Assembly (NCBI GenBank): GCA_913048525.1
Contig: CAJWWP010000055.1
Coordinates: forward strand, 1-9,961
From: GCA-002712965 sp913048525
GTDB lineage: Bacteria > Chloroflexota > Dehalococcoidia > Lucifugimonadales > UBA826
Reading direction: 5' to 3'
Length of the DNA stretch: 9,961 nt
The notes beneath the pieces are model-generated. The model had not been told where the DNA came from, made no database searches, and saw only the letters and a list, made by a program, of their open reading frames with translations. Below, one piece after another: positions 1 to 6,748 of the stretch (within the stretch, counting starts at the first letter, position 1; the number at the start of each line of letters is the position of its first letter). The position numbers and the translations under genes are program-made.

Positions 1-1
1 A

Positions 2-1000
2 AGGCCCATGGCTGGTAGGTGGATTCTCAATTCAGGACCAAAGAAAGTTGCGTTGGTTGGCATAGGTCTTTTTATAGGTTCGACGATTCTCTACATTCCC
101 CTTCCTAACGAATGGTGGATAGTTCCAGTTCGAATGGTGCAAGGTGTTGGTTTAGCAATGGCTCCAGTTGCCACTAGTACTATCGTGGGAAACCTCGCGC
201 CCGAGGAGCGTCGAGGGGAAGGAATGTCATATATGGGAAACAGCATATCAATTGCTCAACTTTATGCGCCGCCGCTAGGTTTTTTCCTCATGAGCAGTAT
301 TGGATTCAGTGTTGCCTTTATAGTTGCGGCAGCCTCGGGAGTTGTGGCCTTATTGATTGCCACATTGATTTCAGATGCGAAAACTAGGATTCCTGACTCC
401 GCTATCTTAGGCCAAGATGAACGACAGGAAGAGGGAACTGCTCCCTTGATAAGCAAGGCTGCCATCTTTCCCACTTTAGTGTTTCTCACCTATGCCTTTG
501 CCATGGCCCCTGTTAGTGTGTTTTTGTTTGCTCTAGCGTTAGATAATGGGCTGCCTGAGAATTTCAATATAGGGTTTTATTTTACAGTTATGTCGGGTAT
601 GACAATGCTTACTACACTCATAAGTGGACGGATCGCGGATCGCTGGGGAAGAGGCTCTGTGATAGTTCCAGGACTATTACTCGTGGGTCTAGCTATGTTG
701 ATTTTGTGGCAGGTTAGCTCGGTTGGTTTATTTTTGGGAGCTGCATTTCTACACGGAGTTGGCTACGGCCTTATATATCCAGGAATAAATTCGCTGGTTG
801 TTGATCGTGTTCCTGCTCGAGAGCGGGGCTCCGCTTTAGCCACACTCCAGCAAGCCTGGGATGTTGGGGCATCGGGTGGAAATTTCATATTGGGACCAGT
901 AGTTGGAGTATATGGCGTTGCATCTGCATTTTTGATTGTGGGAATAGGGGCGCTCACTGGAGCAGCTGGATATGTGATAGGGAGTCGTAAAAAGCTTTAA
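2..1000 (+). CDS. MFS transporter, 5'-truncated by the window edge
   Basis: This is a Major Facilitator Superfamily secondary carrier of the inner membrane, moving a small solute by proton coupling; the substrate and direction cannot be read. The frame is open to the first base, and the residues before the first ATG (position 8) continue an MFS loop, so that ATG is internal and roughly the first 50-70 residues (TM1) are missing. Numbering from that ATG, a motif-A-like stretch (AGRW...GPKK, residues 2-13) precedes about ten hydrophobic segments. A loop with APEERRGEG (about 64-72) follows TM4. A charged central loop lies near residues 123-147. A second, better motif A (GRIADRWGRG, about 207-216) marks the C-terminal half. 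The first motif has Leu where the usual Asp lies. A role in importing the substrate of the downstream catabolic genes is inference from position. Family call strong; subfamily unknown. Confidence 0.9.
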   Translation, partial: RPMAGRWILNSGPKKVALVGIGLFIGSTILYIPLPNEWWIVPVRMVQGVGLAMAPVATSTIVGNLAPEERRGEGMSYMGNSISIAQLYAPPLGFFLMSSIGFSVAFIVAAASGVVALLIATLISDAKTRIPDSAILGQDERQEEGTAPLISKAAIFPTLVFLTYAFAMAPVSVFLFALALDNGLPENFNIGFYFTVMSGMTMLTTLISGRIADRWGRGSVIVPGLLLVGLAMLILWQVSSVGLFLGAAFLHGVGYGLIYPGINSLVVDRVPARERGSALATLQQAWDVGASGGNFILGPVVGVYGVASAFLIVGIGALTGAAGYVIGSRKKL

Positions 1001-1024
1001 TACATTGCAGTCTCGCGCTGACTC

Positions 1025-1093
1025 CCTGACGCTATTAGACCATATGACTCTGGCTATGTAGAATGCTGTCGTCAGAACCATAAAAGCGTCAGG
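1025..1093. repeat. Inverted 9-bp arms around the aldolase promoter
   Basis: CCTGACGCT (1025-1033) and AGCGTCAGG (1085-1093) are exact reverse complements separated by 51 nt. A third copy of the core, CGTCAG, lies at 1070-1075, 17 bp before the core of the right arm (1087-1092). The left arm lies just upstream of a -35-like hexamer and the right arm overlaps the Shine-Dalgarno AGGAG. If transcription begins near 1071 the left arm is not transcribed, so a protein-binding role is more likely than an RNA hairpin. Function is inferred only. Confidence 0.4.
1036..1064 (+). promoter_or_regulatory. Candidate sigma70-type promoter for the aldolase operon
   Basis: TAGACC (1036-1041; 4 of 6 to TTGACA) and TAGAAT (1059-1064; 5 of 6 to TATAAT) are separated by exactly 17 bp. 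A start site near 1071 would give a leader of about 33 nt before the GTG start. It lies in the only gap between the MFS gene and the aldolase gene, and is flanked by CTGACG/CGTCAG elements that could be operators. No convincing terminator follows the MFS gene, so read-through from upstream is also possible. Confidence 0.45.
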
Positions 1094-1103
1094 AGATTTA
1101 ATA

Positions 1104-1931
1104 GTGAATGGAGAGCAACTCAAGCAAAAAGTAAATAGCGGAGGAATCGTTTATGGCACGATGATTAGTCTCGGCCGAAATCCCAGATGGAGCTCGGCAT
1201 TTTCAAACTTTGGTCTAGATTACGCGATCTTGGACACTGAGCATGCTGCCAGAAGTAGATCGGAAGTCGCTGATTACTTGGCAGCATTTAGATACTCAGG
1301 TGTTGTTCCAATAGTGAGGGTTCCAATTCCCGCGTCCCATTATGTCACTATGTATTTGGACGCAGGGGCACAGGGTGTTTTGGCTCCATACTGTGAGACT
1401 GTAGAACAGGTCAAAGAGGTTGTGGCGGCGACAAAATGGAGACCTCTCAAGGGAGAGTTGGCTGATAAGGCTGTTAACACAGGGGAATTTCCCAGTCCAG
1501 CTACGAAAGAATATTTAGAGGACCGTAATCGCAACAATGTTTGCATTATCGGCATTGAGAGTGTTCCGGCAATATCGAATCTTGAAAACATTTTGGAAGT
1601 CGATGGTATAGATGCCGTCTTTGTAGGTCCCAACGATCTTTCGATTACTCTTGGTGTGCCAGATCAATACGATCACCCGGATTATGAGGCCGCACTTAGA
1701 GAGGTTATTTCTAAATGTCAGGCAGCTGAAACACCTGTTTTGATACACCACCAGACCGTGGAGTTAACACAAAAGTGGCTACGTGAAGGAGCAAGGTTTG
1801 TGTTGTATTCCAGTGACGCCAGCACGCTGCATAACGGGTTCCGTAATGAGTTTGGGCAAATAAAAAAAACAGGTGCAGAACTAGGCGGAGACTCTGACGG
1901 TGATATTGGTGAATCCGACGAAGTAATTTAA
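1104..1931 (+). CDS. HpcH/HpaI family class II aldolase
   Basis: A 275-residue metal-dependent aldolase of the HpcH/HpaI (2-keto-3-deoxy acid aldolase) family, a cytoplasmic TIM barrel that typically cleaves a 2-keto-3-deoxy or 4-hydroxy-2-oxo acid to pyruvate plus an aldehyde. Residues equivalent to E. coli HpaI D42, H45, R70, E149 and D175 are visible as D44 and H47 (DTEH), R72 (VRVP), metal ligand E152 (GIES) and metal ligand D178 (GPNDLS); the E-to-D spacing of 26 matches. The GTG start is chosen because AGGAG (1091-1095) lies 8 nt upstream; the ATG at 1108 is out of frame. The C-terminus carries an unusual acidic tail (residues 261-275) just after an 8-A run in the DNA. It is first in a tight unit with a lactonase and a flavoenzyme, so sugar-acid or aromatic-acid catabolism is plausible. 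Substrate not determinable. Confidence 0.9.
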   Translation: MNGEQLKQKVNSGGIVYGTMISLGRNPRWSSAFSNFGLDYAILDTEHAARSRSEVADYLAAFRYSGVVPIVRVPIPASHYVTMYLDAGAQGVLAPYCETVEQVKEVVAATKWRPLKGELADKAVNTGEFPSPATKEYLEDRNRNNVCIIGIESVPAISNLENILEVDGIDAVFVGPNDLSITLGVPDQYDHPDYEAALREVISKCQAAETPVLIHHQTVELTQKWLREGARFVLYSSDASTLHNGFRNEFGQIKKTGAELGGDSDGDIGESDEVI

Positions 1932-1943
1932 GGAGAAAATCTC

Positions 1944-2840
1944 ATGTCGTGGAATTTTATACCTGTTAATGGACCATACATTGGCACGTCGGAAGGGCCT
2001 GTGTGGGACGGTCAATATATTTTGTTTACACATATTCCAGGAAGCATAATCCTGCAATTTGATCCTAAGACTAGCACCTCGACGATCTACAGAGAAGGAA
2101 CAAATCATGCTAATGGTTTGGCTTTCGATGCAGCAGGAAGTCTTTATGCCTGTGAGGGGGGAGCAAGAAGGGTAGTTCGGTACGAGGGTGATGACACGGT
2201 TGTACTAGCAGATAACTTTGAAGGTCAGAAATTCAACGTTCCAAATGATCTGGCTATAGATGAGGATGGAAATGTCTGGTTTACTGATCCCTACTATGAA
2301 GGGCCTGGTGGTGACTGGAGCCTCGATCGAGCTAATAAAGAACTGGAGCATGATTCGGTTTACAGGATTGACATGAGTGGCGACGATCCCAAGGTATCCA
2401 GGGTAACCTTTGACACGACTCGACCGAACGGTCTGTTGTTTTCACTTGACTACAAAACCTTATATGTCGCTCAAAGTGGTCGCCTTCCTGAGGAAAAGCG
2501 AGAACTTCGTGCCTATCCTGTCAACGACGATGGAACCCTCGGTGAATCTAGCGTCCTCCATGATTTTGGAGATCACCGTGGGGTTGATGGAATGGTTTTG
2601 GACACAGAAGGCAACATCGTAGCCTGTGCCGGGTTCGAAGAAAGTGGACCTGGCCCAGCCATATACGTTTTCTCGTCATCAGGCGAAATTTTGGAAACAC
2701 ATCCTACTTTGCTGGATAGACCTACTAACTGCACTTTTGGTGGTGAGGACCTGTCAACTCTTTTTGTCACCAACGGAGACGGGGTTCTGATGAGAGCTTT
2801 TACGGATAGACAGGGTAGGTTGAACTATCCGAGTGCTTAA
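1944..2840 (+). CDS. SMP-30/gluconolactonase/LRE family protein
   Basis: A 298-residue six-bladed beta-propeller of the SMP-30/gluconolactonase/LRE family, which usually hydrolyses sugar lactones to aldonic acids using one divalent metal. The family's metal ligands are present in order: E17 (SEGPVW), N162 (RPNGLL) and D215 (GVDGM), matching human SMP-30 E18, N154 and D204. N101 (VPNDLA) matches the substrate-contacting Asn103. Blade repeats of the type DxxGNxWFxDP are visible near residues 106-116 and 220-228. No signal peptide is seen, so it is likely cytoplasmic. The ATG has AAGGAGA (1930-1936) directly in front, overlapping the stop of the aldolase gene. The 3' end overlaps the next gene by 8 nt, implying translational coupling. 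The pairing with a 2-keto-acid aldolase suggests lactone opening upstream of aldol cleavage, but other esterase or lactonase substrates are possible. Confidence 0.9.
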   Translation: MSWNFIPVNGPYIGTSEGPVWDGQYILFTHIPGSIILQFDPKTSTSTIYREGTNHANGLAFDAAGSLYACEGGARRVVRYEGDDTVVLADNFEGQKFNVPNDLAIDEDGNVWFTDPYYEGPGGDWSLDRANKELEHDSVYRIDMSGDDPKVSRVTFDTTRPNGLLFSLDYKTLYVAQSGRLPEEKRELRAYPVNDDGTLGESSVLHDFGDHRGVDGMVLDTEGNIVACAGFEESGPGPAIYVFSSSGEILETHPTLLDRPTNCTFGGEDLSTLFVTNGDGVLMRAFTDRQGRLNYPSA

Positions 2841-4032
2841 TTCTGATGTAATAGTGGTAGGTGGCGGAATAGTGGGTTGTTCCGCTGCAATGTTTCTCGC
2901 CGAGGCCGGAATGGATGTAAATCTCCTGGAACGGGGTGAAATATCTGGGGAAGCCTCAGGACTAAACGCTGGCTCTATTGGTGGCTTTGGATGGGGACAT
3001 AAACCTGGCTTGCAGGAACATCTGACCATGGGGAGCCTTGATATATTCAAAAGCCTGCAGATCGAAAAAGGGCACGATATTGAGTTTCGCCAGTCTGGAT
3101 CCCTGGTGGCCATACATTCGCCAAAGCAGTATGAATATGCACAAGAAAGGGTTTCCTTCCTAAAGTCTGAGGGAATGCAAGTCGAGATTCTTTCACCAGC
3201 TGAAGCTAAAAGCTATGAGCCCAATCTTAACAGCGACCTTAACGGATATATGTACTCTTCCAACCGGGGCCAGGCGGATCCAATCAAATCAACCAGGGCA
3301 TTTTCAGAAGTAGCTAAAAGAAATGGCGCTGTTGTTACTACATCCGCTCGGGTGACCGGCTTGGAACAGTCCGGTCAAGGATGGATTGTTAGGTCATATG
3401 ACCTAGTATTCAATTGTGAAGCATTACTTATAGCTACCGGAGCTTGGACTTCTGAGATTGGAAAGATGATAGGCCTGAATATTCCCATTCAGCCTGTGAG
3501 AGGTCAAATGTGGGCGACAGATAGCCTTCCACCACGTATTTTTCACACGATATCCTCTATGGAGTCTTCCGAATATTGGCACAAAAATCCGATTGTAAAT
3601 GAGGATTCTCCACCTGAGTTAACTCATGACAGAGACTTGAGAGTAACGCGTCATCTTTATGGCAGGCAGAGAGCTAACGGAGAAGTAATATTTGGCGGAG
3701 ACAGGGAGTTGCTTGGATTCGATGATGATGTAAGTTTTACCGGTATAGAGGTAAACAAAACGCATGCTGGTGAGGTATTACCTTTTTTAGACCAGTTATC
3801 AGTGACACGAACTTGGTCGGGGCTTATGCCATTCTCACCTGACGGACTGCCACTGATTGGACGTGTTGAACAGTATGAAAATTTATTTTTAGCAACGGGA
3901 TTGGGTTCGTCAGGTTTTGGGAGAGGGCCCGGATCGGGAATGCTCGTTGCTGACCTTATCGTGAGAGGAGAAGCCCACCCGGCCTTGCAGGAATCTACTC
4001 CCAGTCGATTAATAGAGGAAATCAATAGCTGA
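2833..4032 (+). CDS. FAD-dependent oxidoreductase, DAO family
   Basis: A 399-residue flavoenzyme of the DAO family (glycine oxidase, sarcosine oxidase, D-amino-acid dehydrogenase and relatives), which oxidises a secondary or primary amine or amino acid to an imine or keto product. The N-terminal FAD dinucleotide-binding motif is complete: GGGIVG at residues 10-15, then acidic E33 at the end of the second strand for the ribose. The C-terminus holds the second flavin-contact region: GLPLIGR, then LFLATGLGSSGFGRGPG from about residue 351. The middle part, including a His/Glu-rich segment around residues 237-275, forms the substrate domain and does not identify the substrate. The start is a GTG inside the end of the lactonase gene, with only a weak GGTAGG (2813-2819 region) upstream, so translation is probably coupled. 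An electron-transferring dehydrogenase is as likely as an oxidase. Possible amine step of the same catabolic route. Confidence 0.88.
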   Translation: MLNSDVIVVGGGIVGCSAAMFLAEAGMDVNLLERGEISGEASGLNAGSIGGFGWGHKPGLQEHLTMGSLDIFKSLQIEKGHDIEFRQSGSLVAIHSPKQYEYAQERVSFLKSEGMQVEILSPAEAKSYEPNLNSDLNGYMYSSNRGQADPIKSTRAFSEVAKRNGAVVTTSARVTGLEQSGQGWIVRSYDLVFNCEALLIATGAWTSEIGKMIGLNIPIQPVRGQMWATDSLPPRIFHTISSMESSEYWHKNPIVNEDSPPELTHDRDLRVTRHLYGRQRANGEVIFGGDRELLGFDDDVSFTGIEVNKTHAGEVLPFLDQLSVTRTWSGLMPFSPDGLPLIGRVEQYENLFLATGLGSSGFGRGPGSGMLVADLIVRGEAHPALQESTPSRLIEEINS

Positions 4033-4033
4033 A

Positions 4034-4062
4034 TAGACGGCAGCAGGTCTCTAAAATATAAT
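4034..4062 (+). promoter_or_regulatory. Candidate sigma70-type promoter for the Gfo/Idh-to-hydrolase operon
   Basis: TAGACG (4034-4039; 4 of 6 to TTGACA) and a perfect TATAAT (4057-4062) are separated by 17 bp, beginning directly after the stop codon of the flavoenzyme gene. A start near 4069 gives a leader of about 67 nt before the ATG at 4136. AAGGAG at 4122-4127 is a strong ribosome binding site with 8-nt spacing. The -35-like hexamer resembles the one before the aldolase gene (TAGACC). Confidence 0.55.
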
Positions 4063-4135
4063 TCTGATCGGTATTAGCATAATCTCAATAAATTTATAGA
4101 TAAAAACCTTTTACACCACTGAAGGAGAATTAGAT

Positions 4136-5185
4136 ATGACATCGGAAACCATCAATATAGGTCTGATAGGGGCTGGAGGGAACACAAAACTACGTCATAT
4201 CCCGGGATTTCAATCTTTAGATAATGTTCATATTTCTGGGGTATGCAATAGGAGTCTAGAATCTGGTCAGCGAGTGGCTGATGAATACGGAATTGATAAC
4301 GTGTATGGGAGCTGGACCGACATGGTGGAAGATCCCGACATCGATGCCATATGCATAGGTACCTGGCCGTATATGCACTGCACGATGGTCATAGCATCAT
4401 TGGAATATGGCAAGCACGTAATGACCGAAGCTAGAATGGCTGTAGACGCGTCAGAAGCCCATGCTATGTTAGATGCATCTCGCCAGTTTCCGGAACAAGT
4501 AACCCAGATAGTGCCTGCGCCTCATACGCTCAACCTCGACAAAACCATAATCAAACTCATAAAGGAAGGATATGTCGGAGACGTCCTATCTGTTGATGCT
4601 GCAATAAGCCAGGGGGGGTTTGTTGATCATGGAAAAACCTTTCATTGGCGGCAAAGCCGTGACTTCAGCGGGTTCAATATTATGGGCTTAGGGATATGGT
4701 ACGAGGCCATTATGAGATGGGTTGGATCCGCTTCATCGGTGCAGGCTTTAACAAGAACCACTGTGAAACGAAGGAATGATGAAGAGGGAAAGCCTCACGT
4801 TGTTTCTGTACCAGATCACGTAGAGATTCTTTGTGAGATGTTTTCTGGGCCTACTCTGCACATAAGGTTTAGTGATGTGCTGGGACATGCACCGGCAAAT
4901 GCTGTATATATTTTTGGTACGGAAGGGACCCTTAAGGTAGATGGTTCTGATCAGGCGTCGCCCAAGTTATTGGGTGGTCAAAAGTCTGACAGCGGGCTAT
5001 CTGAAATAGAAATTGTTGCTGAATTACAAGGTGACTGGAGAGTTGAAGAAGAATTTATAAATGCTATAAGAGGGAAAGAAGATATTACACACACCAACTT
5101 CCAAGATGGAGTTCGGTATATGGAATTCACCGAGGCCGTTACTAGAAGCACTCAAACAGGAGAGAAGATTCTTTTGCCCTTCTAG
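4136..5185 (+). CDS. Gfo/Idh/MocA-family protein with atypical active site
   Basis: A 349-residue protein of the Gfo/Idh/MocA fold, whose members are mostly NAD(P)-dependent dehydrogenases of sugars, inositols and their acids. The Rossmann part is clear: IGLIGAGGN at residues 9-16, VCNRS at 36-40, then GKHV at 92-95. The third glycine of GxGxxG is T17. The canonical EKP motif is replaced by E98-A99-R100, so the catalytic Lys is Ala. The usual D-x-G-x-H active-site stretch reads G184-L-G-I-W188, so both Asp and His are lost. The rest of the C-terminal sheet domain (VYIFGTEGTLKV near residues 257-268) looks intact, with no frameshift or stop, so this is not a decaying gene. It may be a sequence subfamily with other chemistry or a nucleotide-binding regulator. 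It heads a five-gene run and ends 27 nt before the aminotransferase. Confidence 0.85.
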   Translation: MTSETINIGLIGAGGNTKLRHIPGFQSLDNVHISGVCNRSLESGQRVADEYGIDNVYGSWTDMVEDPDIDAICIGTWPYMHCTMVIASLEYGKHVMTEARMAVDASEAHAMLDASRQFPEQVTQIVPAPHTLNLDKTIIKLIKEGYVGDVLSVDAAISQGGFVDHGKTFHWRQSRDFSGFNIMGLGIWYEAIMRWVGSASSVQALTRTTVKRRNDEEGKPHVVSVPDHVEILCEMFSGPTLHIRFSDVLGHAPANAVYIFGTEGTLKVDGSDQASPKLLGGQKSDSGLSEIEIVAELQGDWRVEEEFINAIRGKEDITHTNFQDGVRYMEFTEAVTRSTQTGEKILLPF

Positions 5186-5212
5186 GAAAATATAGAATCT
5201 ATTGGATTTTTT

Positions 5213-6412
5213 ATGAACATTGATTTCAGTGAATTAACAGCAACCCCTATAGCTCCCGACATTGTTATGCCTGAAGGTTTGGCGGCCGATGTTGAATACG
5301 TATTCTCAGTTACGTATACGGATCCCGACGCAATGGAGGTGGCAGAATTTTCAAAGGCGGCAGCTATTGCGATAGAAAGAGAAGGATTGTCTCTTGGTAC
5401 GTATCCACCACCGCTTGGACATGAGGGCCTGAGACAATTTACATCCAGAGAACTAAAATCCAATAGAGGATTGGATATATCTCCAGATAATTTGTTTTTG
5501 TCGAGTGGTGCCGGGGGAGCCTGTCAAACTATCGTTGATGCGTTTATAGACCCTGGTGATGTTGTGATGATGGATGAATTTTGCTATCACGGCAGTTTAA
5601 ATATGTTTCTTCGAAAGGGAGCAATACCTGTTCATGTGAAAATGGACGAAGATGGTATGGATCCCGACGCACTTGAGGTTGAGATAGAGAAAAAATTATC
5701 TGAGGGGATTAAACCTAAACTCATATATACGATTTCCGTTTATCACAACCCGACTGGGGCCACCTTGAGTTTGGCTAGACGAAAAAGGATCGTTGAGATT
5801 TCTGGCAGATACGGTATTCCTGTTGTTGAGAATGAATCGTATGCTGATTTTCGGATAGATGGTCCAGATCTTCCCCCTGCTATTATGTCGTTGGATGAAA
5901 CTGAAGGTGTAATGTATATCTCTGCCTTCACAAAACTCCTTGGATGCGGATTGCGTCTAGGCTTTGGGGCATTCCCTGAGAGTGCCCGAGCACCAATGCA
6001 GAAGATAGGGTTTGGTGCCAGCCCGAGTCACTTATCTTCTATGGTCGTTCATGAATACCTAAAGAATAACAAGGACTCCTACGTTCAGGGTGTAGCCCAG
6101 TCTCTAGGAGCCAAGCGGGATGCCCTTATACGATCACTTGGTGAGTATTTTCCTCCAGAGTGTTCTTGGACAGAACCCGAGGGAGGTATGATGGTTTGGG
6201 TTGAACTTCCTGAAGGTGCTGATACGTGGGCGGCATTGGATAGTGCGGTGGAAAAAGGGGTGAAGTATAACCCGGGACCAGTATTTAGAGCGGATCGGTC
6301 TGGTGCCAACCGTTTGAGACTTACTTACAGTCACAATAGCCCAGAAGATATTGAAAAAGGAATAGCAATTCTTGCCGATGTTTTCGAGGAACAGGGACTT
6401 TTCAATTCCTAA
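5213..6412 (+). CDS. Fold-type I PLP aminotransferase (class I/II)
   Basis: A 399-residue pyridoxal-phosphate enzyme of the class I/II aminotransferase fold, most like the LysN/2-aminoadipate aminotransferase and MocR-like branch. Visible are GTYPPPLGHEGLR (62-74), the N179 motif YHNPTG (177-182), Y210, the Schiff-base lysine K241 (SAFTKLLGCGLRLG), and R369 (LRLTYS) for the substrate carboxylate. At Y210 minus 3, where the Asp that pairs with the PLP ring nitrogen is expected, there is N207 (VENESY). The gene is intact and of normal length. The ATG at 5213 has only a weak GGA upstream (about 5204-5206); a 5-bp inverted repeat (5192-5202) sits in the 27-nt gap. It ends 16 nt before gatC. The amino donor and acceptor cannot be deduced; with altered N1 contact the reaction might not be ordinary transamination. 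Confidence 0.88.
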   Translation: MNIDFSELTATPIAPDIVMPEGLAADVEYVFSVTYTDPDAMEVAEFSKAAAIAIEREGLSLGTYPPPLGHEGLRQFTSRELKSNRGLDISPDNLFLSSGAGGACQTIVDAFIDPGDVVMMDEFCYHGSLNMFLRKGAIPVHVKMDEDGMDPDALEVEIEKKLSEGIKPKLIYTISVYHNPTGATLSLARRKRIVEISGRYGIPVVENESYADFRIDGPDLPPAIMSLDETEGVMYISAFTKLLGCGLRLGFGAFPESARAPMQKIGFGASPSHLSSMVVHEYLKNNKDSYVQGVAQSLGAKRDALIRSLGEYFPPECSWTEPEGGMMVWVELPEGADTWAALDSAVEKGVKYNPGPVFRADRSGANRLRLTYSHNSPEDIEKGIAILADVFEEQGLFNS

Positions 6413-6428
6413 CTGGAGCGAAAAACCG

Positions 6429-6731
6429 ATGAGTGGAAATGACAATATTACGATTGAAGAGGTTCGTCACCTTGCTCTGTTGACACGTATAAATATGACT
6501 GAAGAAGAGATTGAAGAGATGAGAGACCAGATGAGTGATATCTTGTCCAGTATCGAGGTTCTATCTGAGGTAGATACCGATGGGATAGAACCGACTGGAC
6601 ATTCTGTTGACGTACACTCTGTAATGAGAGAAGACATCTCCGGTGACTCGATTACGCTAGCCGAAGCTTTGGCCAATGCCCCTAGGCAAGAAGACGGTTT
6701 TATACGTGTTCGAGCTGTGCTCGAGGAATAA
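6429..6731 (+). CDS. gatC: Asp/Glu-tRNA amidotransferase subunit C
   Basis: A 100-residue GatC, the small stabilising subunit of the GatCAB amidotransferase, which converts Glu-tRNA(Gln) and/or Asp-tRNA(Asn) to the amide form. The hallmark N-terminus (ITIEEVRHLALLTRINMTEE) is followed by an amphipathic helix with the DQMSDILSSIEVL pattern. The late DGIEPTGHSVD and MREDI segments wrap onto GatA in known structures, and the end matches the family (DGFIRVRAVLEE). The ATG at 6429 is preferred over the in-frame ATG at 6372: GGAG (6415-6418) lies 10 nt before it, the family begins there, and the longer form would overlap the aminotransferase gene by 41 nt with unconserved residues. Followed by gatA after 17 nt. 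Confidence 0.95.
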   Translation: MSGNDNITIEEVRHLALLTRINMTEEEIEEMRDQMSDILSSIEVLSEVDTDGIEPTGHSVDVHSVMREDISGDSITLAEALANAPRQEDGFIRVRAVLEE

Positions 6732-6748
6732 GAGATTACAAACAACCT

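Noticed and set aside
1890..1922. DxDxD spacing in the aldolase tail as a possible calcium-binding loop
   Set aside because: D263, D265 and D267 fit the first positions, but the glycine and the terminal Glu of an EF-hand-type loop do not fall in register.
4035..4050. AGAC...GTCT inverted repeat after the flavoenzyme gene as a terminator
   Set aside because: The stem is only 4 bp and no T-tract follows; the region fits a promoter better.
6372..6428. Upstream in-frame ATG extending gatC by 19 residues
   Set aside because: It lies within the aminotransferase gene, has unconserved residues and no ribosome binding site, whereas the ATG at 6429 has GGAG in front and matches the family start.
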